Shown: piece by piece, positions 7,352 through 13,361 of the stretch
Layout: each line of letters opens with the position of its first letter
How positions within the stretch are numbered: the stretch's first letter is position 1
Origin: Aquificaceae bacterium
GTDB lineage: Bacteria; Aquificota; Aquificia; Aquificales; Aquificaceae
DNA: 22,969 bases
Direction of reading: 5' to 3'
Assembly: GCA_025057245.1 (NCBI GenBank)
Contig: JANWYC010000003.1
Coordinates: 1 to 22,969, forward strand
The notes under the pieces: model-generated
The model's input: only the letters and a program-made list of their open reading frames with translations
Database searches by the model: none
Told to the model about the DNA's origin: nothing
Made by a program: the position numbers and the translations under genes

Positions 7352-7732
7352 ATGAGTGTAAGACATCAAGCAAGAGCCTATGTAGAGAGACTATTTGAAA
7401 AACTTAGAGAAAGGGCCGGAAGTGGTGAGTTTAACATATATTGCGTATACTCGCCAGTTTACGTGCAAAGAGAAAACTTACCCGCTAATCAGATAGACGT
7501 GGAAGACTTTGAGCTGGTGGATGTGAAGGTGAATATGCAAGACCAAGAAAGCGTCAAAAAGACGCTTGATAGAATAACGCGAGAAGCCCTTGAGATGGAG
7601 GTAAAGGGTTTCTATCTTCTATCTCTGGTTCTGGATAGTGGAGGCGAATACATATTCTCTTCAGAAAATCCCATAATAGAGGAGCTTAAAAAGGATATAG
7701 AGGAGAGAATAGAACGGTTAAAGGAGGAATGA
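7352..7732 (+). CDS. Conserved-looking small protein of unknown function, upstream of ispD
   Basis: A 126-residue cytoplasmic protein that I do not recognise. The N-terminal helix (about 5-25) is basic, followed by an alternating strand region (NIYCVYSPVYVQRENLPANQ). A charged helix lies around 68-85, then a strand-turn with GFYLLSLVLDSGGEYIFSSE, and the C-terminus is a Lys/Glu-rich helix. There is no signal peptide, membrane segment or cysteine motif. The stop overlaps the ispD start by 4 nt (ATGA), with the ispD SD AAAGGAGG inside its last codons, so the two are translationally coupled. Its own start has no SD and looks leaderless. Coupling suggests a link with isoprenoid synthesis only by position. 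Confidence 0.8.
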   Translation: MSVRHQARAYVERLFEKLRERAGSGEFNIYCVYSPVYVQRENLPANQIDVEDFELVDVKVNMQDQESVKKTLDRITREALEMEVKGFYLLSLVLDSGGEYIFSSENPIIEELKKDIEERIERLKEE

Positions 7733-8373
7733 TAAGCCTTATACTACTGTCTGCGGGGGAAGGGAAGCGTTTTGGTAAAAAAAAGCAGTTTGAAAAACTT
7801 TTAGGAAAGCCCATATACATGCATTCTTTAGAGAGACTTTTAGACACGTTTGATGAAACCCTTTTAGTCCTGTCTCAAGAGGACATGGACAGTGTATCCG
7901 TACCGCAAAAGGTAAAAAAGGTATTGGGAGGTAAAGAGAGACAAGACTCTGTGTTTAACGCCCTTCTTGAGTCTGGTGGTGATGTGGTGGTCATACACGA
8001 CTGCGCCAGACCCTTTGCCAGTAAGGAGCTCTTTTACAAGGTGGCTCAGCTGGGAGACCACGACGGAAAGATTTGCGGAGTGCCCGTTAGGGATACGGTG
8101 AAAAAGGTATTTCAGGATACCGTTTTGGAGACTATAGACAGGAGCGGTCTTTGGCTTTCTCAAACGCCTCAAGCTTTTAAAAGGAGCGTGCTTCTTGAAT
8201 GTCATCTAAGGTCAAAGGAGGAAGGTTTTCTATCTACGGATGATGCCCAGCTCCTTGAAAGGTATGGCTACAAAGTTGGAATAGTTTTAGGGGAGTTTAC
8301 TAACATAAAAATTACCTATCCGGAAGACCTTCTGCTTGCGGAGAGTGTAGGCAAGCTCTTAGGATACTGTTAA
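7729..8373 (+). CDS. ispD: 2-C-methyl-D-erythritol 4-phosphate cytidylyltransferase
   Basis: A 214-residue enzyme of the MEP isoprenoid pathway; it transfers CMP from CTP to methylerythritol phosphate. The CTP loop is LSAGEGKRFGKKKQFEKLLG (residues 7-26), followed by GGKERQDSV (about 65-73), the VVIHDCARPF active-site strand and PVRDTVKKV. SQTPQAF, TDDAQLLERYG and NIKITYPEDLLLAES complete the IspD set. Slightly shorter than the usual 225-235 residues, but all motifs are present. ispF is not adjacent. The ATG overlaps the preceding stop and has a strong SD. The last 62 nt lie opposite the 3' end of the convergent pabC-like gene. Confidence 0.95.
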   Translation: MISLILLSAGEGKRFGKKKQFEKLLGKPIYMHSLERLLDTFDETLLVLSQEDMDSVSVPQKVKKVLGGKERQDSVFNALLESGGDVVVIHDCARPFASKELFYKVAQLGDHDGKICGVPVRDTVKKVFQDTVLETIDRSGLWLSQTPQAFKRSVLLECHLRSKEEGFLSTDDAQLLERYGYKVGIVLGEFTNIKITYPEDLLLAESVGKLLGYC

Positions 8374-9079
8374 GCTCCTCAAAGGCTAAGGCATCTCTTT
8401 TTAGGTTCACGTCCTCTATCCTCTCCACCTGCGCACAGAGAATCAAAGAATTTAACACAAAAACTCCGTCGTAGTTTTCAACATCCTTTATGCTTATGCG
8501 CTCGTCCCTGATTTCCAATCTTTTACTTAAAAACTCGAGAGTAGTGCCCGGGAGAAGACCTTCAGACACTGCCGGCGTGTAGAATTGTGAGCCTTTGAGA
8601 AAAATCAGGTTTGAACTGCTCGTTTCACATACGCAATCCCTCTCGTTTAAGATTACACCATCCCAAAAACCTTTGCTTAAAGCTTGCTTTTTTACAATGG
8701 TATTAAAAAGATAGGAAGTGGTCTTGTGCCTGCATACTGGGTCTGAAGAGTGCCTTCTATATGGAGAAACACACAGTTTTACTGACTTAGGCATGGCTTT
8801 TAAAGGTTTAACCACCACAAGGCTTGTGTAGCCCTCCGAAGCACCAGCAAAGTAGTCATCACCTTCGGACATCAGAATGTATTTAACATAAAACTCTCCT
8901 TGCGTTGGAACGTGATTTTCTAACTGGTTTTTGAACTCCCCATAGTTAGGGTAGGGTACGCCAAGAGTTCGGGCGGAGGTAGAAAGCCTCTGATAGTGAA
9001 GTTTTAGCTTCTCATCGGATGGTTTCCATCTGATGGTTTCAAATAGACCTTCTCCAAAAAACAGCGTTCTGTTAAACAC
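8312..9079 (-). CDS. pabC: Fold-type IV PLP enzyme, probably aminodeoxychorismate lyase
   Basis: A 255-residue class-IV aminotransferase-family protein, the size of PabC rather than branched-chain aminotransferase. FNRTLFFGEGLFETIRW matches the family's opening. The Lys in CRHKTTSYLFN is the likely PLP Schiff-base residue. LNERDCVCETSSSNLIF and SEGLLPGTT form the cofactor phosphate and substrate region. PabC makes 4-aminobenzoate for folate. A D-amino-acid or other aminotransferase is the alternative, and no pabA/B neighbour helps. The start is GTG at 9079, and an in-frame TAG two codons upstream excludes a longer protein. There is no SD, so translation is probably leaderless. Its 3' end overlaps convergent ispD by 62 nt, encoding a tail (CLHSPQAEGLPDR) that the family does not need. 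Confidence 0.75.
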   Translation of the reverse strand: MFNRTLFFGEGLFETIRWKPSDEKLKLHYQRLSTSARTLGVPYPNYGEFKNQLENHVPTQGEFYVKYILMSEGDDYFAGASEGYTSLVVVKPLKAMPKSVKLCVSPYRRHSSDPVCRHKTTSYLFNTIVKKQALSKGFWDGVILNERDCVCETSSSNLIFLKGSQFYTPAVSEGLLPGTTLEFLSKRLEIRDERISIKDVENYDGVFVLNSLILCAQVERIEDVNLKRDALAFEELNSILRACLHSPQAEGLPDR

Positions 9080-9083
9080 GAAC

Positions 9084-9092
9084 TATAGTATA
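9084..9092 (-). promoter_or_regulatory. -10-like element TATACTATA at the pabC-like start
   Basis: On the minus strand TATACT (9087-9092) lies 7 nt before the GTG start at 9079, with no Shine-Dalgarno. It is the same nonamer, at the same distance, as at the aldehyde dehydrogenase start. Confidence 0.45.
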
Positions 9093-9315
9093 GAACACAA
9101 AACGCTTCGTAAAAGTGGTGGTTTGGCAAACATGCCACTAATGTGAACTTTGAGACGCATAAAAGGTGCTCTGTATAAAAAATGCTTTCTCGTGCTCCCT
9201 ACTTTCAGAACTTGAGCAAGAATTGGTAAAACTGTGGATACAGCACATAATAGATTGTCAACTGGTCGTGAAGTCGGTGGTGAGTGAGAGCTGTGAGAAG
9301 GCTCTGGTATTGCAC
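9093..9315. other. Intergenic stretch between mlaE and the pabC-like gene; no gene recognised
   Basis: A plus-strand reading frame from a GTG at 9166 (containing LLSELEQELVKLWIQHIIDC) runs into the antisense of mlaE. It has no family resemblance and no Shine-Dalgarno, so it is not called. TTGACA occurs on the minus strand about 110 nt after the mlaE stop, but without a well-placed -10. No terminator for the rpmB-aroC-mlaE operon is evident. Confidence 0.3.
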
Positions 9316-10053
9316 TTAGAATATTACTGCGGTCAAAAAGTAGTCAGATATGAGTATAAGCATGGAAGATGTTACCACACTGTTAGTGGTTGCACGTCCC
9401 ACGCCTTCTGTTCCACCTTTTGTGTAGTAGCCAAAATAACAGCTCACTGAGGATATGATTAGACCAAAAAAGACTGCTTTGTAAAGCCCACCCAAAAAAT
9501 CGTAGAATTCTGCGAGGTCTTTCATTTTCTCCCAGAAAAGGTATTCGTTCACACCAAACAGCTTTACCGCTACAAACCATCCACCAAAAATACCGGATAT
9601 GTCCGCTATGATAACCAGTAGAGGAACACCCACTACGCCGGCGAAAATCCTGGGGCTAACAAGGTAACTTTTTGGGTTCACACCCATAACCTCGAGAGCG
9701 TCTATCTGCTCCGTTATTCTCATGGTGCCTATGTTGGCAGTCATGGCTGAACCTACCCTTGCCACCACCATAAGAGAAGCTAACACGGGTGCCAATTCTC
9801 TTCCCATAGATAAGGCAACTACCGCACCAATAAGAAACTCTGCGTTGAACCTGTGAAAAGTGCCGTAGGTCTGCAGTGCTATCACACCGCCTGAGAAGAA
9901 GGAAGTTATGACCACAACGGGCACGGTCTCCGAAGCTAAATAAGCCAGCTGTTTTAAAAAGTGCCTTGCCTTTGGAGGTTTTCTAAATATGTAATAAACA
10001 CCCCAGAGGGTGAGAATAGTAGCTCTGCCGACCTCCTCAATAATTTTTAACAT
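9316..10053 (-). CDS. mlaE: MlaE/YrbE-family ABC transporter permease (lipid transport)
   Basis: A 245-residue integral membrane protein. After an amphipathic N-terminal segment, about five hydrophobic segments follow. The family signature is clear: SFFSGGVIALQTY near 52, LSMGRELAPVLASLMVVARV (about 81-100), then SAMTANIGTM with ITEQIDALEVMGVNP. MlaE is the inner-membrane permease that, with MlaF ATPase and MlaD, moves phospholipids between inner and outer membranes. No mlaF or mlaD lies next to it, so its ATPase must be encoded elsewhere. The ATG at 10053 lies 17 nt inside the end of aroC, with only a weak SD (GGAAT), implying translational coupling. Confidence 0.93.
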   Translation of the reverse strand: MLKIIEEVGRATILTLWGVYYIFRKPPKARHFLKQLAYLASETVPVVVITSFFSGGVIALQTYGTFHRFNAEFLIGAVVALSMGRELAPVLASLMVVARVGSAMTANIGTMRITEQIDALEVMGVNPKSYLVSPRIFAGVVGVPLLVIIADISGIFGGWFVAVKLFGVNEYLFWEKMKDLAEFYDFLGGLYKAVFFGLIISSVSCYFGYYTKGGTEGVGRATTNSVVTSSMLILISDYFLTAVIF

Positions 10054-11200
10054 ATTCCATATACTTAAAGAACCTTTCCTTTAGCTCTTCCATGTGGTCT
10101 CCACCCAACTTTTCCAAAAGAGCGTCCGCAAGCACTATGGCAAGCATGGCTTCCCCCACGACAGAGGCGGCTGGTACCGCTACTACATCGCTCCTTTCCT
10201 TGCCCGCTTTCACACTCTTTTTGGTTTCTATGTCCACGCTTCTAAGTGGTTTTGTGAGAGTGGGTATGGGCTTCATAGCACAGCGCACCACTATAGGCAT
10301 GCCGTTGGTTATGCCACCCTCAGTGCCACCTAAACTATTGCGGTATCTAAAGTAACCAACACCCTCCTGCCAACCTATCTCGTCATGCACTTCAGAGCCA
10401 AACCTCTTAGCAAGTTCAAACCCGCCACCTATCTCCACACCCTTAATTGCCTGTATGCTCATCATAGCCTGTGCTATCCTCCCATCAATACGCTTGTCCC
10501 ACTGAACATGACTTCCCAACCCCGGTGGAACACCTACCGCAAAAACTTCAAAGACACCACCCAAGCTTTCCCCATTTTCCTTAGCTTGGTCTACTATTCT
10601 TCTAAAATCCTCATCCCTGCTCGGGTCAGGGAACCGCACTTCAGAACTCTCCGCCAACTGGTGTCTTTTAAGCAGGTCAGCCTCTTCCACATCAGGCTTT
10701 AACCCGCCTATGCTTATTACGTAGCTCCCTATTTTTATGCCAAATTCCTCAAGAAACTTTTTACAGACCGCACCCACTGCTACCCTTCCCGCAGTTTCTC
10801 TGGCTGAAGCCCTTTCAAGAACATTTCTAAGGTCTCTCTGGTTGTATTTTATGCCACCTGCTAGGTCCGCATGCCCTGGTCTTGGTCTGGTAAAGGCTAC
10901 CACGCTTTCTGGTGGATCGCCCTCATAAGCCATCTTATCCTGCCAGTTTTCCCAGTCTTTGTTTTTTATAAGCATGGCTATAGGGCTTCCTATGGTTTTG
11001 CCAAAGCGCAAGCCAGAGAGGAACTCCACCTGGTCGCTCTCTATCTTCATCCTCCCACCCCTGCCGTAGCCTCTTTGTCTTCTTTGGAGCTCTCGGTTTA
11101 CGTAAGAAGAGGATAGTTCAAGATTTGCGGGTATGCCCTCAAGAATGCAAACTAAAGCCTTTCCGTGCGACTCACCTGCGGTTAAAAACCTTAAGGGCAT
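10037..11200 (-). CDS. aroC: Chorismate synthase
   Basis: A 387-residue enzyme of the shikimate pathway. It converts 5-enolpyruvylshikimate 3-phosphate to chorismate using reduced FMN. The N-terminal RFLTAGESHGKAL contains the catalytic His, and RRQRGYGRGGRM the phosphate-binding arginines. RPRPGHADLAGGIKY, RASARETAGRVAVG and SLGGTEGGITNGMP are the other family signatures. Length is normal for the bacterial monofunctional, long form. The ATG shares one base with the stop of rpmB (TAATG) and mlaE begins inside its 3' end, so it is the middle gene of rpmB-aroC-mlaE. Confidence 0.97.
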   Translation of the reverse strand: MPLRFLTAGESHGKALVCILEGIPANLELSSSYVNRELQRRQRGYGRGGRMKIESDQVEFLSGLRFGKTIGSPIAMLIKNKDWENWQDKMAYEGDPPESVVAFTRPRPGHADLAGGIKYNQRDLRNVLERASARETAGRVAVGAVCKKFLEEFGIKIGSYVISIGGLKPDVEEADLLKRHQLAESSEVRFPDPSRDEDFRRIVDQAKENGESLGGVFEVFAVGVPPGLGSHVQWDKRIDGRIAQAMMSIQAIKGVEIGGGFELAKRFGSEVHDEIGWQEGVGYFRYRNSLGGTEGGITNGMPIVVRCAMKPIPTLTKPLRSVDIETKKSVKAGKERSDVVAVPAASVVGEAMLAIVLADALLEKLGGDHMEELKERFFKYMEYVKNY

Positions 11201-11403
11201 TACTCTCTTATGCTAACCGCCTTAACCACCTTGCCAGCCTTTAGGCACTTGGTGCATACATATACCCTTTTGACCCTTCCGTCTTCAAGAACAACCTTTA
11301 CCTTTTGCAGGTTAGGTTTGAAGGTTCTTGAGTTCTGCTCCGCGGAGAAGGTAACGCTTTTTCCAAATTTGGTAGCCTTTCCACAAACGTAACATCTTGC
11401 CAT
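11200..11403 (-). CDS. rpmB: 50S ribosomal protein L28, zinc-ribbon form
   Basis: A 67-residue protein with MARCYVCGKATKFGKSV, the NSRTFKPNLQKV stretch with its conserved Arg, Pro and Asn, and VYVCTKCLKAGKV. Cys4, Cys7, Cys50 and Cys53 form a C2-C2 zinc ribbon, marking the zinc-binding paralogue type. The start is fixed by an in-frame TAA two codons upstream. No Shine-Dalgarno is present, and a consensus TATAAT lies 8 nt before the ATG, so the mRNA is probably leaderless, which is unusual for a ribosomal protein gene. First gene of the rpmB-aroC-mlaE operon. Confidence 0.96.
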   Translation of the reverse strand: MARCYVCGKATKFGKSVTFSAEQNSRTFKPNLQKVKVVLEDGRVKRVYVCTKCLKAGKVVKAVSIRE

Positions 11404-11411
11404 AGCTTACT

Positions 11412-11417
11412 ATTATA
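11412..11417 (-). promoter_or_regulatory. Extended -10 promoter for rpmB
   Basis: On the minus strand TGTTATAAT is an extended -10 (TG-N-TATAAT). The hexamer ends 8 nt before the rpmB ATG, and no good -35 is seen. It overlaps the stop codon of the EAL-domain remnant (11413-11415). Confidence 0.6.
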
Positions 11418-11578
11418 ACACAAGCTCAGGTGCGGGTTTACCTACGTAGTATCCCTGTGCGTAGTCAATGCCCAGCTCCGTTATGCGCCTGAGTATTTCT
11501 TCGCTCTCCACAAACTCCGCTATGGTCTGCCAGAAAACCCCGTGCCTTACCCCAAAGACGCTTATACCGCCCACTATT
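11413..11578 (-). pseudogene. 3' remnant of an EAL-domain (cyclic-di-GMP phosphodiesterase) gene
   Basis: The frame is open from a TGA at the transposon-like junction to a TAA at 11413-11415 and gives 54 codons. They include TIAEFVESEEILRRITELGI and then DYAQGYYVGKPAP. These correspond to the last part of EAL domains: the (A/E)-E-F/G-V-E glutamate motif and the closing QGY..G.P. The rest of the domain is missing from the window. Upstream the frame runs into an 11 bp stem hairpin and a tnpB remnant, so the gene was probably cut by a transposable element and its 5' part lost. EAL domains hydrolyse cyclic-di-GMP; this fragment cannot. Confidence 0.8.
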
Positions 11579-11610
11579 CAGGTTCTCTAAAAACTTCTCA
11601 ACCTGAATAG
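11574..11610. repeat. Perfect inverted repeat, likely right-end hairpin of an IS200/IS605-type element
   Basis: CTATTCAGGTT (11574-11584) and AACCTGAATAG (11600-11610) form a perfect 11 bp stem around a 15 nt loop. It lies 34 nt downstream of the tnpB remnant stop and at the junction with the EAL remnant. Subterminal hairpins at this place are characteristic of IS200/IS605 right ends. No T-run follows on either strand, so it is not a typical terminator. Confidence 0.6.
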
Positions 11611-11644
11611 CAAGGGCTTGCGGAACGCTATGTCCACGCATCCC

Positions 11645-11783
11645 TCACCTAACATGGTCAAGCAAGTTTCTTGATGCATTTACATCAGCGTGAAGTTTTT
11701 TAACACAAAGCTTGCACTCAAACTCGCCTCCGCTTTTTCACTCTGTAAGAATTTAAAACATTCTCGTGAGATAGATTTTCAGG
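11645..11783 (-). pseudogene. tnpB: Decayed 3' end of a tnpB gene (first fossil)
   Basis: In the frame ending at TGA 11645-11647 the minus strand encodes CKLCVKKLHADVNASRNLL, the C-terminal zinc-ribbon half and the ADxNAsrN motif of TnpB, the RNA-guided nuclease of IS605/IS607 elements. A stop at 11738-11740 interrupts the frame. The preceding part continues in another frame (SHENVLNSYRVK), so at least one frameshift is present. No RuvC catalytic residues upstream survive, because ahcY begins directly. The remnant starts 1-2 nt after the ahcY stop and is followed by the hairpin at 11574-11610. Confidence 0.75.
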
Positions 11784-11784
11784 C

Positions 11785-13041
11785 TCATGTGCCATGCTCC
11801 CAGGAAGATAGATAAGCTACCTGCTCTTGGGTTAGCTCGTCTATCTCAACGCCCATGCTTTTTAGCTTTAGGCTTGCCACCTGACGGTCTATCTCCTCAG
11901 GCACTCTGTATACATTCTTTTCAAGATTGCGGTGGTTGTAGAGTATATACTCCGCAGAAAGCGCCTGATTGGCAAAGCTCATGTCCATCACAGAGGCTGG
12001 GTGCCCCTCTGCACTGGCGAGGTTTACAAGCCTTCCTTGAGCCAGAAGGTATATCCTCCTTCCGTCCCTGAGAGTGTATTCTTCCACAAAGGGTCTTATC
12101 TCTCTCTTTGAAAGGCTCATCTCTTCAAGAGCTGGTATGTCTATTTCCACGTTAAAGTGTCCTGAGTTGGAAACTATGGCTCCGTCTTTCATGTTTTCAA
12201 AGTGCTCGCGCCTTATGACAGAAGTGTTGCCGGTGACCGTCACGAAAAAGTCCCCCAGCTTGCAAGCTTCAGACATGGGCATAACCAAAAAGCCGTCCAT
12301 CTTTGCCTCAAGAGCCTTTATGGGGTCTACCTCGCATACTATGACGGTAGCACCCATACCCCTTGCCCTCTGAGCCACGCCCTTTCCACACCACCCGTAG
12401 CCCGCCACCACAAAGTAAGAGCCAGAAAGAAGTCTGTTGGTAGCTCTCATAATAGCGTCTATGGTAGATTGACCAGTGCCGTAGCGGTTATCGAACATGT
12501 GCTTGGTGTAAGCGTCGTTAACCGCAATAATGGGAAACTTTAAAAAGCCATCCTTTGCCATAGCCTTTAGTCTTATCACGCCAGTGGTAGTCTCCTCCAT
12601 CCCACCATAAACTCTCCCTGCCATCTCTGGAAATTCTTTGTGGAGCGTAGATATAAGGTCTGCGCCGTCATCTATAACTATGTGAGGCTCTCTTTTTATG
12701 ACTTCTCTAAGATGCATGTAGTAGGTCTCTGTATCTTCTCCCTTTATAGCAAAAACAGGAATGTCAAAGTATTTCACGAGAGCGGATGCCACATCATCCT
12801 GAGTAGAAAGCGGGTTGGAAGCGGTGAGAAAAACCTCCGCACCACCTTCTTTGAGGGTTATAGCAAGGTTTGCGGTTTCAGTGGTTACATGTAGGCACGC
12901 AGATATACGCACCCCTTTAAAAGGCTTTTCCCTTGAGAATCTCTCCCTTATGCTCCTGAGAACTGGCATATCCTTTTCAGCCCACTCAATCCTGTTTTTG
13001 CCTGCCTCCGCAAGGTTCATATCCTTCACGTGGTAGTCCAT
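11785..13041 (-). CDS. ahcY: Adenosylhomocysteinase (S-adenosylhomocysteine hydrolase)
   Basis: A 418-residue enzyme that splits S-adenosylhomocysteine into adenosine and homocysteine using bound NAD, sustaining the methylation cycle. The start [20 protein letters not shown] is canonical. [32 protein letters not shown] and [10 protein letters not shown] are substrate-site motifs, and GYGWCGKG is the NAD loop. [11 protein letters not shown] and [16 protein letters not shown] complete the set. It ends in YLSSWEHGT, lacking the C-terminal KPDHYRY extension of many bacteria, as in archaeal and thermophile forms. I chose the ATG at 13041 because GGAGG lies 8 nt before it; an in-frame start at 13107 would add 22 unrelated residues. 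TATAAT on the minus strand at 13110-13115 is a possible promoter -10. Both flanks are tnpB fossils. Confidence 0.96.
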   Translation of the reverse strand: MDYHVKDMNLAEAGKNRIEWAEKDMPVLRSIRERFSREKPFKGVRISACLHVTTETANLAITLKEGGAEVFLTASNPLSTQDDVASALVKYFDIPVFAIKGEDTETYYMHLREVIKREPHIVIDDGADLISTLHKEFPEMAGRVYGGMEETTTGVIRLKAMAKDGFLKFPIIAVNDAYTKHMFDNRYGTGQSTIDAIMRATNRLLSGSYFVVAGYGWCGKGVAQRARGMGATVIVCEVDPIKALEAKMDGFLVMPMSEACKLGDFFVTVTGNTSVIRREHFENMKDGAIVSNSGHFNVEIDIPALEEMSLSKREIRPFVEEYTLRDGRRIYLLAQGRLVNLASAEGHPASVMDMSFANQALSAEYILYNHRNLEKNVYRVPEEIDRQVASLKLKSMGVEIDELTQEQVAYLSSWEHGT

Positions 13042-13096
13042 TCTATAACCTCCATGCGTGTTATTCTCAAGCAAATATATTAACAGTTTCCAATCT

Positions 13097-13330
13097 TTAA
13101 CGGTCATCTATTATAAAAACAGGTCTTGCAGGTAGATGGACTATAGACTTTTCTACGAACCGCTTGAGAACGTTCTTAGCACCTTCAGCTTCAGCGTCTT
13201 TTACATAGATACGCCGTAAGCACTTAAAAACTTTCCCACTTGAGTTTAACTTGCCCTGATAGCCACACTCAAAACGAGTTCTGCTCGTAGTTAGATATTG
13301 GCGTGGTGTCAGTGGAGCAAGTTTTGTGGT
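13097..13330 (-). pseudogene. tnpB: Decayed 3' end of a second, different tnpB gene
   Basis: A 77-codon open stretch between in-frame stops (13331-13333 and 13097-13099) encodes TSRTRFECGYQGKLNSSGK, then VFKCLRRIYVKDAEAEGAKN and VLKRFVEKS. This is the TnpB C-terminal zinc ribbon ('TS.tC..CGy...fkC..CGyv.DAda.GA.Nil'). Two of the four cysteines are gone: Arg stands at the first (RTRFEC) and Arg-Ile replaces Cys-Gly at the last (CLRRIY). There is no start codon and no RuvC region. The sequence differs from the fossil at 11645-11783, so two separate elements are represented. It ends 55 nt upstream of the ahcY start. Confidence 0.75.
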
Positions 13331-13353
13331 TTACCTAAGTTTTAACTTATAAT
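13324..13353 (+). promoter_or_regulatory. Promoter of the TPR-glyS-ppsA-pil operon
   Basis: TTGTGG (13324-13329) and a consensus TATAAT (13348-13353) are separated by 18 nt. The -10 ends 8 nt before the ATG at 13362 and there is no Shine-Dalgarno, so the first gene is probably translated from a leaderless mRNA. Confidence 0.6.
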
Positions 13354-13361
13354 CTGTATAC

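Noticed and set aside
9166..9450. 94-codon plus-strand frame starting at GTG
   Set aside because: No Shine-Dalgarno or promoter, Cys-rich with no family resemblance, and its last 135 nt are antisense to mlaE.
11574..11610. Hairpin as a rho-independent terminator
   Set aside because: No T-run follows on either strand, and the position between tnpB and EAL remnants fits a transposon end better.
13042..13096. SAH riboswitch in the ahcY leader
   Set aside because: The leader between the tnpB fossil and the start is only 55 nt and shows no stable paired structure.
13042..13107. Longer ahcY start at 13107
   Set aside because: The extra 22 residues do not resemble the family, and GGAGG is placed for the ATG at 13041.
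13137..13218. Short plus-strand frame beginning DYRLFYEPLEN
   Set aside because: Only 27 codons, antisense to the second tnpB fossil, which explains the sequence better.
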